Assembly (NCBI GenBank): GCA_900542935.1
Contig: UQPN01000009.1
Coordinates: forward strand, 11,648-75,647
Length of the DNA: 64,000 nucleotides
Reading direction: 5' to 3'
From: an uncultured Eubacteriales bacterium
Lineage (GTDB): Bacteria > Bacillota > Clostridia > Christensenellales > Borkfalkiaceae
Both the position numbers and the translations under genes were made by a program. How positions within the stretch are numbered: the stretch's first letter is position 1; every line of letters starts with the position of its first letter. The notes beneath the pieces were generated by a model. It had not been told where the DNA came from and did no database searches. It saw only the letters and a program-made list of their open reading frames with translations. Below are positions 44,496 through 52,334 of the stretch, in pieces.

Positions 44496-45431
44496 ATGCA
44501 CGTAATTGAAGTAAACGATCTCACAAAGGATTACGGCTTCGGGCGCGGCGTGTTCAACGTGAACCTGCACGTGGATCAGGGCGAAGCGTTCGGCTTCCTC
44601 GGCCCCAACGGCGCGGGCAAATCCACCACTATCCGCCACCTGATGGGCTTTTCGAAACCGGACAGCGGATCAACGAAGATTTTCGGCATGGAAACCTTCG
44701 ACAAGTACTACGAAATTCTTGCAAACGTGGGCTACATTCCGGGCGAAATCGCTTTGCCCGCGGGGCTGACGGGAAAGGCGTTCATTAAAATGATGCAGGA
44801 TTTGCAGCATTGCCACAACCAACCTCAGCTGAAACGGATGCTGGATTTGTTTGAACTGGACGATACCGCCCTTGCCGGAGAAACCAAACGCATGAGCCTT
44901 GGCGTAAAACGAAAACTGGCGGTGGTAACGGCGTTTATGTCCGACCCCGACGTTCTGATTTTAGACGAACCGACCAGCGGACTCGACCCCGTGATGCAGG
45001 AAAATTTCATCGAATTCATTCACGAGGAAAAGAAACGCGGCAAGACCATTTTGTTATCCAGCCATATCTTTTCGGAAATCGACAACACCTGCGACCGCAT
45101 CGCGATCATCAAAGACGGCAGAATCGTTTCGGAATTCGTGGCGGACGATTTAAAACACGCTTCCAGAAAGTTTTACAACATTACTTTCCGTTCCCCCGTG
45201 GGCAAGACGATTTCCATGGACAGAGCGAAGGAGCGCATCCCCTCTTTGCACCTCATCGAAGAGGGCGACAGCGACGTGTTCATTTCTGTGGAGGACAAAG
45301 ATTTAAACACGCTGATCGATATTCTTTCGGATATCAACGTGGTATCCTTCTCCAACCGCAAAGAATCGCTGGAGGATTACTTTATGAAATTCTATAAAGA
45401 AGATAAAGATTTCGGAGGTGCGTTGAAATGA
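44496..45431 (+). CDS. ABC transporter ATP-binding protein (first of a pair)
   Basis: A 311-residue ATPase of the exporter/drug-resistance type (CcmA/NatA-like). Walker A is GPNGAGKST near residue 37, the signature region MSLGVKRKLAVV replaces the usual LSGGQ form, Walker B is LILDEPTSGLDP, and the switch histidine is in LLSSHIFSEID. The C-terminal ~85 residues form a regulatory domain ending in the SLEDYFMKFY motif common to this subfamily. Its end overlaps the next ATPase gene by four bases (ATGA). Together with the second ATPase and the permease it should form a heteromeric exporter; the substrate is unknown. Confidence 0.92.
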   Translation: MHVIEVNDLTKDYGFGRGVFNVNLHVDQGEAFGFLGPNGAGKSTTIRHLMGFSKPDSGSTKIFGMETFDKYYEILANVGYIPGEIALPAGLTGKAFIKMMQDLQHCHNQPQLKRMLDLFELDDTALAGETKRMSLGVKRKLAVVTAFMSDPDVLILDEPTSGLDPVMQENFIEFIHEEKKRGKTILLSSHIFSEIDNTCDRIAIIKDGRIVSEFVADDLKHASRKFYNITFRSPVGKTISMDRAKERIPSLHLIEEGDSDVFISVEDKDLNTLIDILSDINVVSFSNRKESLEDYFMKFYKEDKDFGGALK

Positions 45432-46342
45432 GCGTTATTAAACTGGACCACCTGACGAAGGACTACGGCGAAGGGCGCGGCGTGTTCGATCTGAATCTGG
45501 ATATCGAACAGGGCGAAATGATGGGCTACGTAGGCACGAACGGCAGCGGAAAAACCACTACCATCCGCAACATTTTAGGCTTTCTGAAACCCACGAAAGG
45601 CAAATCGTACGTGAACGGGCTCTCTTCGTGGGAACACGCCAGCGAAATCGCCGCGTCCGTGGGATACGTCCCCGGAGAAATCGCGTTTCCCGATTTAAAA
45701 ACCGGCATCGACTTTTTAAAATGTCAGGCGGAATTTTTAGGCATGAACGATATGAGCTACGCCAACGAGCTCATCGAAAAACTGCAGCTGGACCCGCGCG
45801 CGAATCTCAAGCGCATGAGTAAAGGCATGAAGCAGAAAACCGCGCTGGTGGCGGCGCTGATGAACGACGCGCCCGTGATTCTTCTGGACGAACCCACTAC
45901 GGGGCTCGACCCCCTGATGCGGGCAACCTTTCTGAACATCATCAAGGAAGAGCACAAAAAAGGCAAAACGATTCTGATGAGTTCGCACTCGTTCGAAGAA
46001 CTGGAAAGCACGTGCGACCGCGTGGCGCTCATAAACGACGGGCACATCATCGACGTGTGTAAAATGGACGATATTCACAACCGCGAATTCAAAGAGTTTA
46101 AAATCGAATTCAACACGGCGGAAGATTATCAAAGATTTATCCGCGAGCGCTATGAAATCACCCGCCTGCAGGAACAGTATTCGCAGGCGACGATAAAAAT
46201 CCGTTCGCCGGAAACGGGAGGGCTTCTGCACACGCTGCGCAATTATAACGTGAAATTTATTTCCGAACTGCCCTATTCTTTGGAGCGACATTTCAAAACG
46301 GTACTGAGAAACAAGAAGGAGAATGAAAAAAATGGCAAGTAA
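45428..46342 (+). CDS. ABC transporter ATP-binding protein (second of a pair)
   Basis: A 304-residue ATPase clearly paralogous to its upstream neighbour (same KLDHLTKDYGEGRGVFDLNL-type start). Walker A reads GTNGSGKTT, the signature MSKGMKQKTALV, Walker B VILLDEPTTGLDP and the switch region LMSSHSFEELE. The start overlaps the previous stop by four bases and has GGAGGTG in front, so translation is coupled. The two ATPases have diverged, which suggests a heterodimer of unequal sites working with the permease that follows. Confidence 0.92.
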   Translation: MSVIKLDHLTKDYGEGRGVFDLNLDIEQGEMMGYVGTNGSGKTTTIRNILGFLKPTKGKSYVNGLSSWEHASEIAASVGYVPGEIAFPDLKTGIDFLKCQAEFLGMNDMSYANELIEKLQLDPRANLKRMSKGMKQKTALVAALMNDAPVILLDEPTTGLDPLMRATFLNIIKEEHKKGKTILMSSHSFEELESTCDRVALINDGHIIDVCKMDDIHNREFKEFKIEFNTAEDYQRFIRERYEITRLQEQYSQATIKIRSPETGGLLHTLRNYNVKFISELPYSLERHFKTVLRNKKENEKNGK

Positions 46343-48128
46343 AACGAATACGAAGCCGATGAAAGGCTCGAAAAAGTACGAAGATCGCTTATTCAGCAAA
46401 GCTCTTTTCAAGCAATCGTGCAAAGCGAACGGCACTATGTGGACGATTATCACCGCCGCCGTATGTTTTATGCTGGCGTGCGTAATGCTGATTTCCGGCA
46501 GCAGTTCGCTGGGCGAAGTGAAAAATTCCATTCAGGATACGATTATCCGGGAAGAAGTGGATTCGCAGCTGGAACAGCGCGGATTGAACTACTACCTGAT
46601 GGGCAAAGACGGCATGGAAACGTTCGACCCCGCTTTTGCGGCGAACATGAACGATACGGTAAGCTATTTAACCTGGCTTTCCCGGAAGCCTTCCGATACG
46701 GCGCAATTGCCCGCATGGCTGGCGCAGCAGCCGGAAATGAAAACAGAAACGGGCAAGGCGTTTGCCGAAAACGTTGCCGCCGACCCCGCGACGTACGCGA
46801 ACGCGACGGCTGCGTTCAAAGCGGCTTACGAGGGCGCCGCGGCTGCCGTACAGACGAAAGCAACCGCGGCTGCGGACGCTGCCGCCGTGGATAAAAACGG
46901 CAACGCGTACGCGAAAGATTCCGACGAATACAAGACGGTTGCGCAGGAAGTAACGGCGGCGTACCTCTTCCCCGTGGCGACCTACAACAACGACGCGCTG
47001 AAAGCGATGCTTACCAACGAAAAAGACGCGGATAAGCCCGCGGATTATTCCGCGGCGCTGATTGAACATCAGGCAAACCTTGCCGAATACCTTGCAAGCG
47101 ATGAACGCGCGCAGTATATCGAAGAACGCGCGCAGTACTGCTCCTCCGTGTTTCTTGCGTTCAACATGACGCAGGAAGAAAACGTGAAAAATATCGTAAA
47201 CGCGCTTTCCTCTTTCGGCGTTACGAAAGAAAAGTACGATTCGTTCGGGTACACGTACGCGGCGATTAAAAATCTTGCCGCCACCACCGCGGTATCGTAT
47301 CGCAGCAGATTTTCTTACGAAAAGGAAAAGCTGGATAAACAGCTGGCTGCGGGCGAAATCACCGCGGAACAATACGCAACCGCGCTTGCCGATAAGAACA
47401 AGGAAATTACCGGCGATCTGACGAACAGCCTTCTGGCTTCGCTTCCCGCATCCGTTTCCGAAGCGCTGGAAGAAATCGGCAAAGCGGACCTCTACACCCT
47501 GATCGTCGGTTCTATTTTCTACAAACTTGCGGGACTTCTTCTGCCCATCATCTTTATGATTATGGCTTCGAACAACCTGATTGCGGGGCAGGTGGACAGC
47601 GGCTCGATGGCGTACGTGCTTTCCACTTCCACCAAGAGAAAGACGGTTGTGTTCACGCAGGCGATGTACCTGATAGGTTCGCTGCTTTCGATGTTTGCCC
47701 TGACGACGATTACCGGCTTCGTATGCCTTGCGTTTGTAAAGAGCGACGTTGCGCTTACCTGCGGCAAACTGGCGCTTCTGAACGTCGGCGCGTTTCTTGT
47801 GCTGTTTGCCCTTTCCGGGCTTTGCTTCTTCACTTCCTGCTGGTTTGACAGAAGCAAACGTTCGATGGCGATCGGCGGCGGCTTATCCATCTTCGCGCTG
47901 GTGGCGGCGATGCTCGGTCTGTTCGGCAGTCCCGTTATCCCCTCCGTGGTTCGTATGGATTCGCTCAACTACTTCAATAAAGTTACCATCATCTCGTTCT
48001 TCGACGTGATTTCGATTATGGACGGCACAAACGTATTCCTCTGGAAGTTTGCGGTTCTGGCGGTGCTCGGCGTGCTGGGCTATATCGCGGGTTCTGTCCG
48101 CTTTACGAAGAAAGACCTGCCTCTTTAA
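46332..48128 (+). CDS. ABC-2 type exporter permease with large outer domain
   Basis: A 598-residue membrane protein. One helix near residues 36-58 is followed by a long, Ala/Thr/Glu-rich extracytoplasmic region of ~320 residues and then five or six helices from about 395 to the end, the ABC-2 permease layout. The outer region contains an Ala-rich coiled-coil-like stretch (KAAYEGAAAAVQTKATAAADAAAV). The start is the ATG at 46332, ten bases after AAGGAG; the ATG at 46323 is only one base from that site. It overlaps the end of the second ATPase gene by 11 bases. Lipid or peptide export is plausible given the adjacent lipid kinase, but unproven. Confidence 0.88.
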   Translation: MASKTNTKPMKGSKKYEDRLFSKALFKQSCKANGTMWTIITAAVCFMLACVMLISGSSSLGEVKNSIQDTIIREEVDSQLEQRGLNYYLMGKDGMETFDPAFAANMNDTVSYLTWLSRKPSDTAQLPAWLAQQPEMKTETGKAFAENVAADPATYANATAAFKAAYEGAAAAVQTKATAAADAAAVDKNGNAYAKDSDEYKTVAQEVTAAYLFPVATYNNDALKAMLTNEKDADKPADYSAALIEHQANLAEYLASDERAQYIEERAQYCSSVFLAFNMTQEENVKNIVNALSSFGVTKEKYDSFGYTYAAIKNLAATTAVSYRSRFSYEKEKLDKQLAAGEITAEQYATALADKNKEITGDLTNSLLASLPASVSEALEEIGKADLYTLIVGSIFYKLAGLLLPIIFMIMASNNLIAGQVDSGSMAYVLSTSTKRKTVVFTQAMYLIGSLLSMFALTTITGFVCLAFVKSDVALTCGKLALLNVGAFLVLFALSGLCFFTSCWFDRSKRSMAIGGGLSIFALVAAMLGLFGSPVIPSVVRMDSLNYFNKVTIISFFDVISIMDGTNVFLWKFAVLAVLGVLGYIAGSVRFTKKDLPL

Positions 48129-48151
48129 CGAAAGACTTATTAAAAAAAGCT

Positions 48152-48179
48152 GCCTTTCCCGCACGTTTGCGGGAAGGGC
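48152..48179. other. Intercistronic hairpin
   Basis: GCC-TTTCCCGC pairs with GCGGGAA-GGC around ACGTTT, between the permease and the TerB-like gene. On the plus strand no T-run follows, so it may be an mRNA-processing or stabilising hairpin. On the minus strand AGCTTTTTTTAA follows, but no minus-strand gene ends here. Confidence 0.4.
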
Positions 48180-48206
48180 AAAAGCAATAAAAGGAGAGGA
48201 AAAGTT

Positions 48207-48665
48207 ATGTTTGAATTTTTTAAACTTTGCAACGAATACGAAAAACTCAGCGCCCTGCAGCGCGGCGCGATTCTTACGGAAAAATCGGTGAAAATTCTGG
48301 CGAGAATGCGACTGACGGGCGCGGACGAAAACATCGACCCCGTGGAAACGCTGGCATGCTTTATTCTGGCTTCGATTACCGCGGACGGGAAAGTGAACGA
48401 ACAGGAGTATATTTTAATGTACCCCGCGTTAGTGAAAGTGTTCGGTTCCGATTTCGATTTCGCTTCCGTGAAAAAAGCCGTCGCGGAAAATTCTGCGCTG
48501 AAAAAATCCGCCACCGATTACGCGAAAGTACTGGCGGCGGAGCTTACGAAAACCGACGAACAGTTCATCGACGACGTAATCGGGCTGTGCCTCTGCGTGG
48601 TTTCGGTCGACGGAAAAATTTCGCTGCGCGAACGCAACTATATCAAACGGCTGATGAAAGCCTGA
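48207..48665 (+). CDS. TerB-like (tellurite resistance protein B domain) protein
   Basis: A 152-residue helical protein of the TerB/DjlA N-terminal family. Two half-motifs with acidic loops are visible: ACFILASITADGKVNEQEY near residue 48 and LCLCVVSVDGKISLRERNYI near 130. These D-G-x-[IV] loops are the metal-binding hallmark of the fold. No signal or membrane segment. The role is unknown; stand-alone TerB domains are often linked to membrane stress. It has an AGGAGAGG site and lies downstream of the exporter genes. Confidence 0.82.
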   Translation: MFEFFKLCNEYEKLSALQRGAILTEKSVKILARMRLTGADENIDPVETLACFILASITADGKVNEQEYILMYPALVKVFGSDFDFASVKKAVAENSALKKSATDYAKVLAAELTKTDEQFIDDVIGLCLCVVSVDGKISLRERNYIKRLMKA

Positions 48666-48697
48666 ACCGACGCCCGAAAAATTAAGGAGAACATGCT

Positions 48698-49402
48698 ATG
48701 CAAACGCTGCTCAGATTATCTATCATTTATATATTCGGCGGTACCGTAGGCTGGATAAGCGAATTTTTCTTCCGCCGCGCGGTACATAAAAAATGGATCA
48801 ACCCCGGCTTTCTGGTGGGACCGAATCTGCCGCTGTACGGCACGGGAATCACGCTGCTTTACGCCATCTGCTCGATAGATTACTCGTTTATTCCCTCTCC
48901 GCTGTGGCGGAACGTATTCATTATTTTCGTCATCACCGCGGCGATGACGGCGATCGAGTACGTAACCGGACTGATTTTCATCAAGGGTATGCACGTGAAA
49001 CTGTGGGATTATTCCGACCGCAAGGGAAATATTCAGGGCATCATCTGTCCCCTGTTCACGCTTGCCTGGGGCGCGGCGGGCACGGCGTATTACTTTCTGG
49101 TACATTCACATCTGGCGGCGCTGGCGGACTGGATTGCGGCGAACCCGATTTACGGGTACTTTTTAGGCATTTACTTCGGCATTATGATTGTCGACGTGTT
49201 CTATTCGTTCAAAGTGGTGGAAAAAATCCGCACGTGGGCGAAGGACAAGAACATTGTGGTGCGCTACGAAGAACTGAAAGAAACCATAAAAGCGCGCGCG
49301 ACGGCACTGAAACAGAAACATTCGTTTCTGCTGTCCTTTAAAACCAACCGCGGACTGAATAAAGAACTGGAAGAAATAAGTTCCGAAGAACACAAACAAT
49401 AA
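48698..49402 (+). CDS. CmpB-like putative ABC transporter membrane protein (PF06541)
   Basis: A 234-residue membrane protein matching the family called 'putative ABC transporter permease' or CmpB-like in Firmicutes. It has about five hydrophobic segments in the first 175 residues. The conserved WDYSDRKGNIQGIICPLFTLAWGAAG near residue 105-130 is the family hallmark, and GFLVGPNLPLYGTG near 46 is also typical. A basic, helical C-terminal tail follows. True transport activity has not been shown for the family to my knowledge. It follows the TerB-like gene by 32 bases and has an AAGGAG site. Confidence 0.85.
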   Translation: MQTLLRLSIIYIFGGTVGWISEFFFRRAVHKKWINPGFLVGPNLPLYGTGITLLYAICSIDYSFIPSPLWRNVFIIFVITAAMTAIEYVTGLIFIKGMHVKLWDYSDRKGNIQGIICPLFTLAWGAAGTAYYFLVHSHLAALADWIAANPIYGYFLGIYFGIMIVDVFYSFKVVEKIRTWAKDKNIVVRYEELKETIKARATALKQKHSFLLSFKTNRGLNKELEEISSEEHKQ

Positions 49403-49592
49403 TTATCGCGCCGCCGATTGCGCTTACAAACAAAAATTTTTCGCCGATCAATTTGAGGGCTGACGTCCTTGCGTTTTGCCGGAGAAAAAATACTTCGCGC
49501 CTTATCGCCATTGCGCCGTTTGCCGGCGCGTATTCGCGCGTAAAATCGTCGCTGCCGTGCGCCGGCATATCATAATTCGGCGTACATAACGT

Positions 49593-49625
49593 AAAAGCAC
49601 CTCTTGCCGGGCAAGGGGTGCTTTT
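49593..49625. terminator. Bidirectional terminator at the end of the fumarate operon
   Basis: AAAAGCACC and GGTGCTTTT form the stem with an inner CTTGCC/GGCAAG. It ends T-rich on both strands and lies 20 bases beyond the last gene of the minus-strand operon, also serving the CmpB-like gene. The rest of 49403-49592 shows no feature. Confidence 0.75.
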
Positions 49626-49644
49626 AAAAACAATTTATTTTGTT

Positions 49645-49968
49645 TTAAGCTTTCGCTTCGTTTGCTTTTGCGGCTTTTGCGTCCAGCTTTTTGTTGCGGA
49701 AGTAGATCACAAGTCCCGCCGTAACCATGATAAGGTTAATCCAGTAGAACACAAACGCAATCGCGCGGGAAGGCGTCCAGTACGCGGTCCCCTGCTGCGA
49801 AATCAAAATAAATTTACCGATAATCGCGCTGATGTAGCCGATTTCGATCAGCAGCGTGAACAACAGGCTGGTGCCTTTTGCCGTGCGCGCCTTATACGCG
49901 CGGATAACGTTGAACGGCCACGAAGCTCCGAAGCAAAGAACCATTCCGATTTCAAAAATTTCTGCCAT
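49645..49968 (-). CDS. Small PQ-loop/SemiSWEET-like membrane protein
   Basis: A 107-residue protein with three hydrophobic segments (about 4-20, 34-56 and 66-90) and a Lys/Ala tail. The first helix ends in GASWPFNVIRAYKARTAKGTSLLF, which resembles the PQ/PN-loop of SemiSWEET half-transporters (a proline-containing first helix followed by a basic turn and S-L-x-F). The match is by eye only. It is the last gene of the fumarate reductase operon, 16 bases after the FrdA-like gene. It has no heme-binding histidines, so it is not a cytochrome b anchor (FrdC/SdhC). Confidence 0.55.
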   Translation of the reverse strand: MAEIFEIGMVLCFGASWPFNVIRAYKARTAKGTSLLFTLLIEIGYISAIIGKFILISQQGTAYWTPSRAIAFVFYWINLIMVTAGLVIYFRNKKLDAKAAKANEAKA

Positions 49969-49984
49969 GATTTATACCTCTTTT

Positions 49985-51589
49985 TTACATATCTTTTCTT
50001 CTGTAATCGGGCAACAATCTCGGCGAAACTTCTTCCGATTCGCAACCCGCTTTCTGCATCGCCGCCACAAATTCGTCAACGAACGCCAGCGTTAATTTCT
50101 TGGTTTTCGTTTCTTTCGCGCGCGCCGCGGCGTTTTTGCCCGCCGTTCTGCCGAACACGATGATATCGAGAAGCGAATTGCCCATCAGACGGTTGGTGCC
50201 GTGAATACCGCCCGCGGCTTCGCCCGCCACAAACAAATTCTTCACGCCGCTTTCCGCGTTTGCCGAAATATCCACGCCGCCGTTCTGATAATGCAGCGTA
50301 GGGTATACGAGAATCGGTTGTTTTCTGATATCCAGCCCGTATTTGCCGAACATACGCAGCATGGCGGGAATACGTTTTTCAATCGTGCCCTCGCCGTGAA
50401 TCAAATCGATCATCGGCGTATCCAGCCATACGCCCTCGCCGTCCGTGGTCTGCAAGCCGTTTTTGCGCTCCTTGCATTCGCGGATAATCGACGAAGCCGT
50501 AACGTCGCGCGTTTCCAGAGGATTCACGAACGCCGTGCCGTCTTTGCCCACCAGCTGCGCGCCCAGAGAGCGCACCTTTTCCGTTACCAGCGCGCCGTAA
50601 ATCTGCGTAGGCGCAGCAACGCCCGTGGGGTGATATTGCAGCGTTTCGGGGTAAAGCAGCTTCGCGCCCGCGCGATATGCCAGAATCAAGCCGTCCGCCG
50701 TGGCGCCGTAATGGTTGGAGGTAGGGAAGCCCTGATAATGCAATCTGCCCGCGCCGCCCGTGGCAAGCACCACCGTTTTCGCGCGCGCAATCATAATCTC
50801 GCCCGTTTCCATATTCTGCAGCACCGCGCCCGCGGCTTTGCCGTCGGTATCTTTGATAAGTTCGATGGCGGAAGTAAAATCAACCACGGGAATGCCGAGA
50901 TTCAGCACTTCGTCGCGCAGAACGCGCATGATTTCGGAGCCGGAGTAATCGCGGCAGGCGTGCATTCTCTTTCTGGAAGTGCCGCCGCCGTGCGTTTCCA
51001 CCATATCGCCGTTTTTATCTTTATCGAACATTACGCCCAGCGTATTCAGCCACAAAATCGCTTCCGGCGCTTCCGTTACCAGTTTTTCAAGCAACTCCTG
51101 CTTGTTTTTGAAATGTCCGCCGCCCAGCGCGTCGAGATAGTGAATCGCAGGGGAATCGCCCTCTCTGTCCGCCGCCTGAATGCCGCCTTCCGCCATCGCG
51201 GTGTTCGCGTCGCCGATACGCAGCTTGGTTACCATCATCACGTTTGCGCCCGCGTGCTTCGCTTCGATCGCCGCCGAAGCGCCCGCACCGCCGCCGCCGA
51301 TAATCAGAACGTCTACGTCGTATTTCACCTTGCTTAAATCTACTTTTTCGCTTAAAATGCGGGGCGTGCCCTGCAACAGCGCGGCAAGTTCTTTCAATAC
51401 GGGAGCGCCCGCGTTGGCGCCTACCTGTAAATTGGTATATGCGGAACGGATATAATCGGGGTGGAACGCCGCCAGAAGCGCGTCCTTTTCGTCCGCGGTG
51501 AGCCGGCGCAAATCTTTGCCCGTTCTTTCCGGGCGCGTTTCTTCCACTCTGGCTAACGATTTAAGCTGTTCTTCGCTGTATGAAAACAT
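49985..51589 (-). CDS. FrdA-like fumarate reductase flavoprotein
   Basis: A 534-residue FAD protein of the succinate dehydrogenase/fumarate reductase family. An unusual ~90-residue N-terminal extension (helical, charged) precedes the FAD site DVLIIGGGGAGASAAIEAK. Catalytic landmarks are present: MAEGGIQA, QYHPTGVAAP, the arginine in TEKVRSLGAQL, LHYQNGGVDI, and GEAAGGIHGTNRLMGNSL. The histidine that carries covalent FAD in membrane-bound FrdA/SdhA (SHT) is Asn here (ANT), so FAD is probably non-covalent. Fumarate is the expected electron acceptor because fumarase and a malate-type dehydrogenase are in the operon. The ATG at 51589 follows GGAG; a longer start at 51622 overlaps the FrdB-like stop. 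No membrane anchor gene is present. Confidence 0.85.
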   Translation of the reverse strand: MFSYSEEQLKSLARVEETRPERTGKDLRRLTADEKDALLAAFHPDYIRSAYTNLQVGANAGAPVLKELAALLQGTPRILSEKVDLSKVKYDVDVLIIGGGGAGASAAIEAKHAGANVMMVTKLRIGDANTAMAEGGIQAADREGDSPAIHYLDALGGGHFKNKQELLEKLVTEAPEAILWLNTLGVMFDKDKNGDMVETHGGGTSRKRMHACRDYSGSEIMRVLRDEVLNLGIPVVDFTSAIELIKDTDGKAAGAVLQNMETGEIMIARAKTVVLATGGAGRLHYQGFPTSNHYGATADGLILAYRAGAKLLYPETLQYHPTGVAAPTQIYGALVTEKVRSLGAQLVGKDGTAFVNPLETRDVTASSIIRECKERKNGLQTTDGEGVWLDTPMIDLIHGEGTIEKRIPAMLRMFGKYGLDIRKQPILVYPTLHYQNGGVDISANAESGVKNLFVAGEAAGGIHGTNRLMGNSLLDIIVFGRTAGKNAAARAKETKTKKLTLAFVDEFVAAMQKAGCESEEVSPRLLPDYRRKDM

Positions 51590-51622
51590 TGTTTCGTTAC
51601 TCCTTTTCTCTCTGTCGCGCAA

Positions 51623-52297
51623 TTACTTCTCTATCACGCGTTCGTTGTAAAGCTTTTTCAGCTCGTCCGCCGTTTTTTCTTTCAGAGCGGCGATCGCGTC
51701 GGTATACTTGCCGTCCTCCACCTCTTTTACGCGGCGAAGAAGATGCTCGCTTTCCGGCGTTAAATACTTCCCCGTCAGACGGCGGGCAAGCAGCGCCACC
51801 TGCGGATGAGAAATTCCCGCGGGGCAACGCGAAGAACACGCGCCGCACATTACGCAGTCGAAACTTTCTTCGGCGCACTTTTCATATTCGCCGCGCTGCG
51901 CGTAAGCGATGTACTGCATTACGTTCAGACTCTGCGTGCACGCCTTCGTGCAGGCATTGCAGCCGATACAAGCGTAGATTTCGGGATACAGCTGCATCAT
52001 AATCTGCTGCGTGGGCTTGATTTTTTCGATATCGTACACCTGCTTTACCAGCGGGAAGAACGGAAGCGTTGCCACAAACATCCCCTCTTCCACCTGCGTC
52101 TGGCAGGCAAGGCAGGTTTTCAGTTCCTGTTTCCCCGCGATTCTGTAAAAGCACGCGCACGCGCCGCAGAATCCGTTACGGCAGCCGCAGCCGCGCACAA
52201 GCCGATACCCCGCGTATTCCATCGCTTTCATTATCGTAAGACTTTCGGGCACGGAATATTTCTTGCCGAAAAGCCACACGTTTACCATCTTTTCCAT
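51623..52297 (-). CDS. FrdB/TfrB-like iron-sulfur protein
   Basis: A 224-residue electron-transfer protein laid out like the iron-sulfur subunit of fumarate reductase or thiol:fumarate reductase. A [2Fe-2S] plant-ferredoxin domain comes first, with cysteines in GCGCRNGFCGAC near residues 36-47 and LKTCLACQ near 60. Two cluster motifs follow: CIGCNACTKAC near 110 and CVMCGACSSRCP near 148. A helical C-terminus ends the chain. It would pass electrons to the FrdA-like subunit encoded 33 bases downstream. Unlike methanogen TfrB it has no CCG domains; those are on the separate HdrB in this operon. The ATG at 52297 has GAGG nine bases upstream. Confidence 0.85.
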   Translation of the reverse strand: MEKMVNVWLFGKKYSVPESLTIMKAMEYAGYRLVRGCGCRNGFCGACACFYRIAGKQELKTCLACQTQVEEGMFVATLPFFPLVKQVYDIEKIKPTQQIMMQLYPEIYACIGCNACTKACTQSLNVMQYIAYAQRGEYEKCAEESFDCVMCGACSSRCPAGISHPQVALLARRLTGKYLTPESEHLLRRVKEVEDGKYTDAIAALKEKTADELKKLYNERVIEK

Positions 52298-52334
52298 TTG
52301 CTTTTACCTCTTCTTCGTTTCTCGCTTTTGCGGC

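Noticed and set aside
40650..49501. Identical 15-mer AAAATACTTCGCGCC at 40650-40664 and 49487-49501 in two intergenic regions
   Set aside because: In a 64-kb window one or two 15-base matches are expected by chance, and the flanks do not align.
49338..49568. 76-codon minus-strand frame between the CmpB-like gene and the fumarate operon end
   Set aside because: It overlaps the CmpB-like 3' end, lacks a ribosome site and lies beyond the operon terminator.
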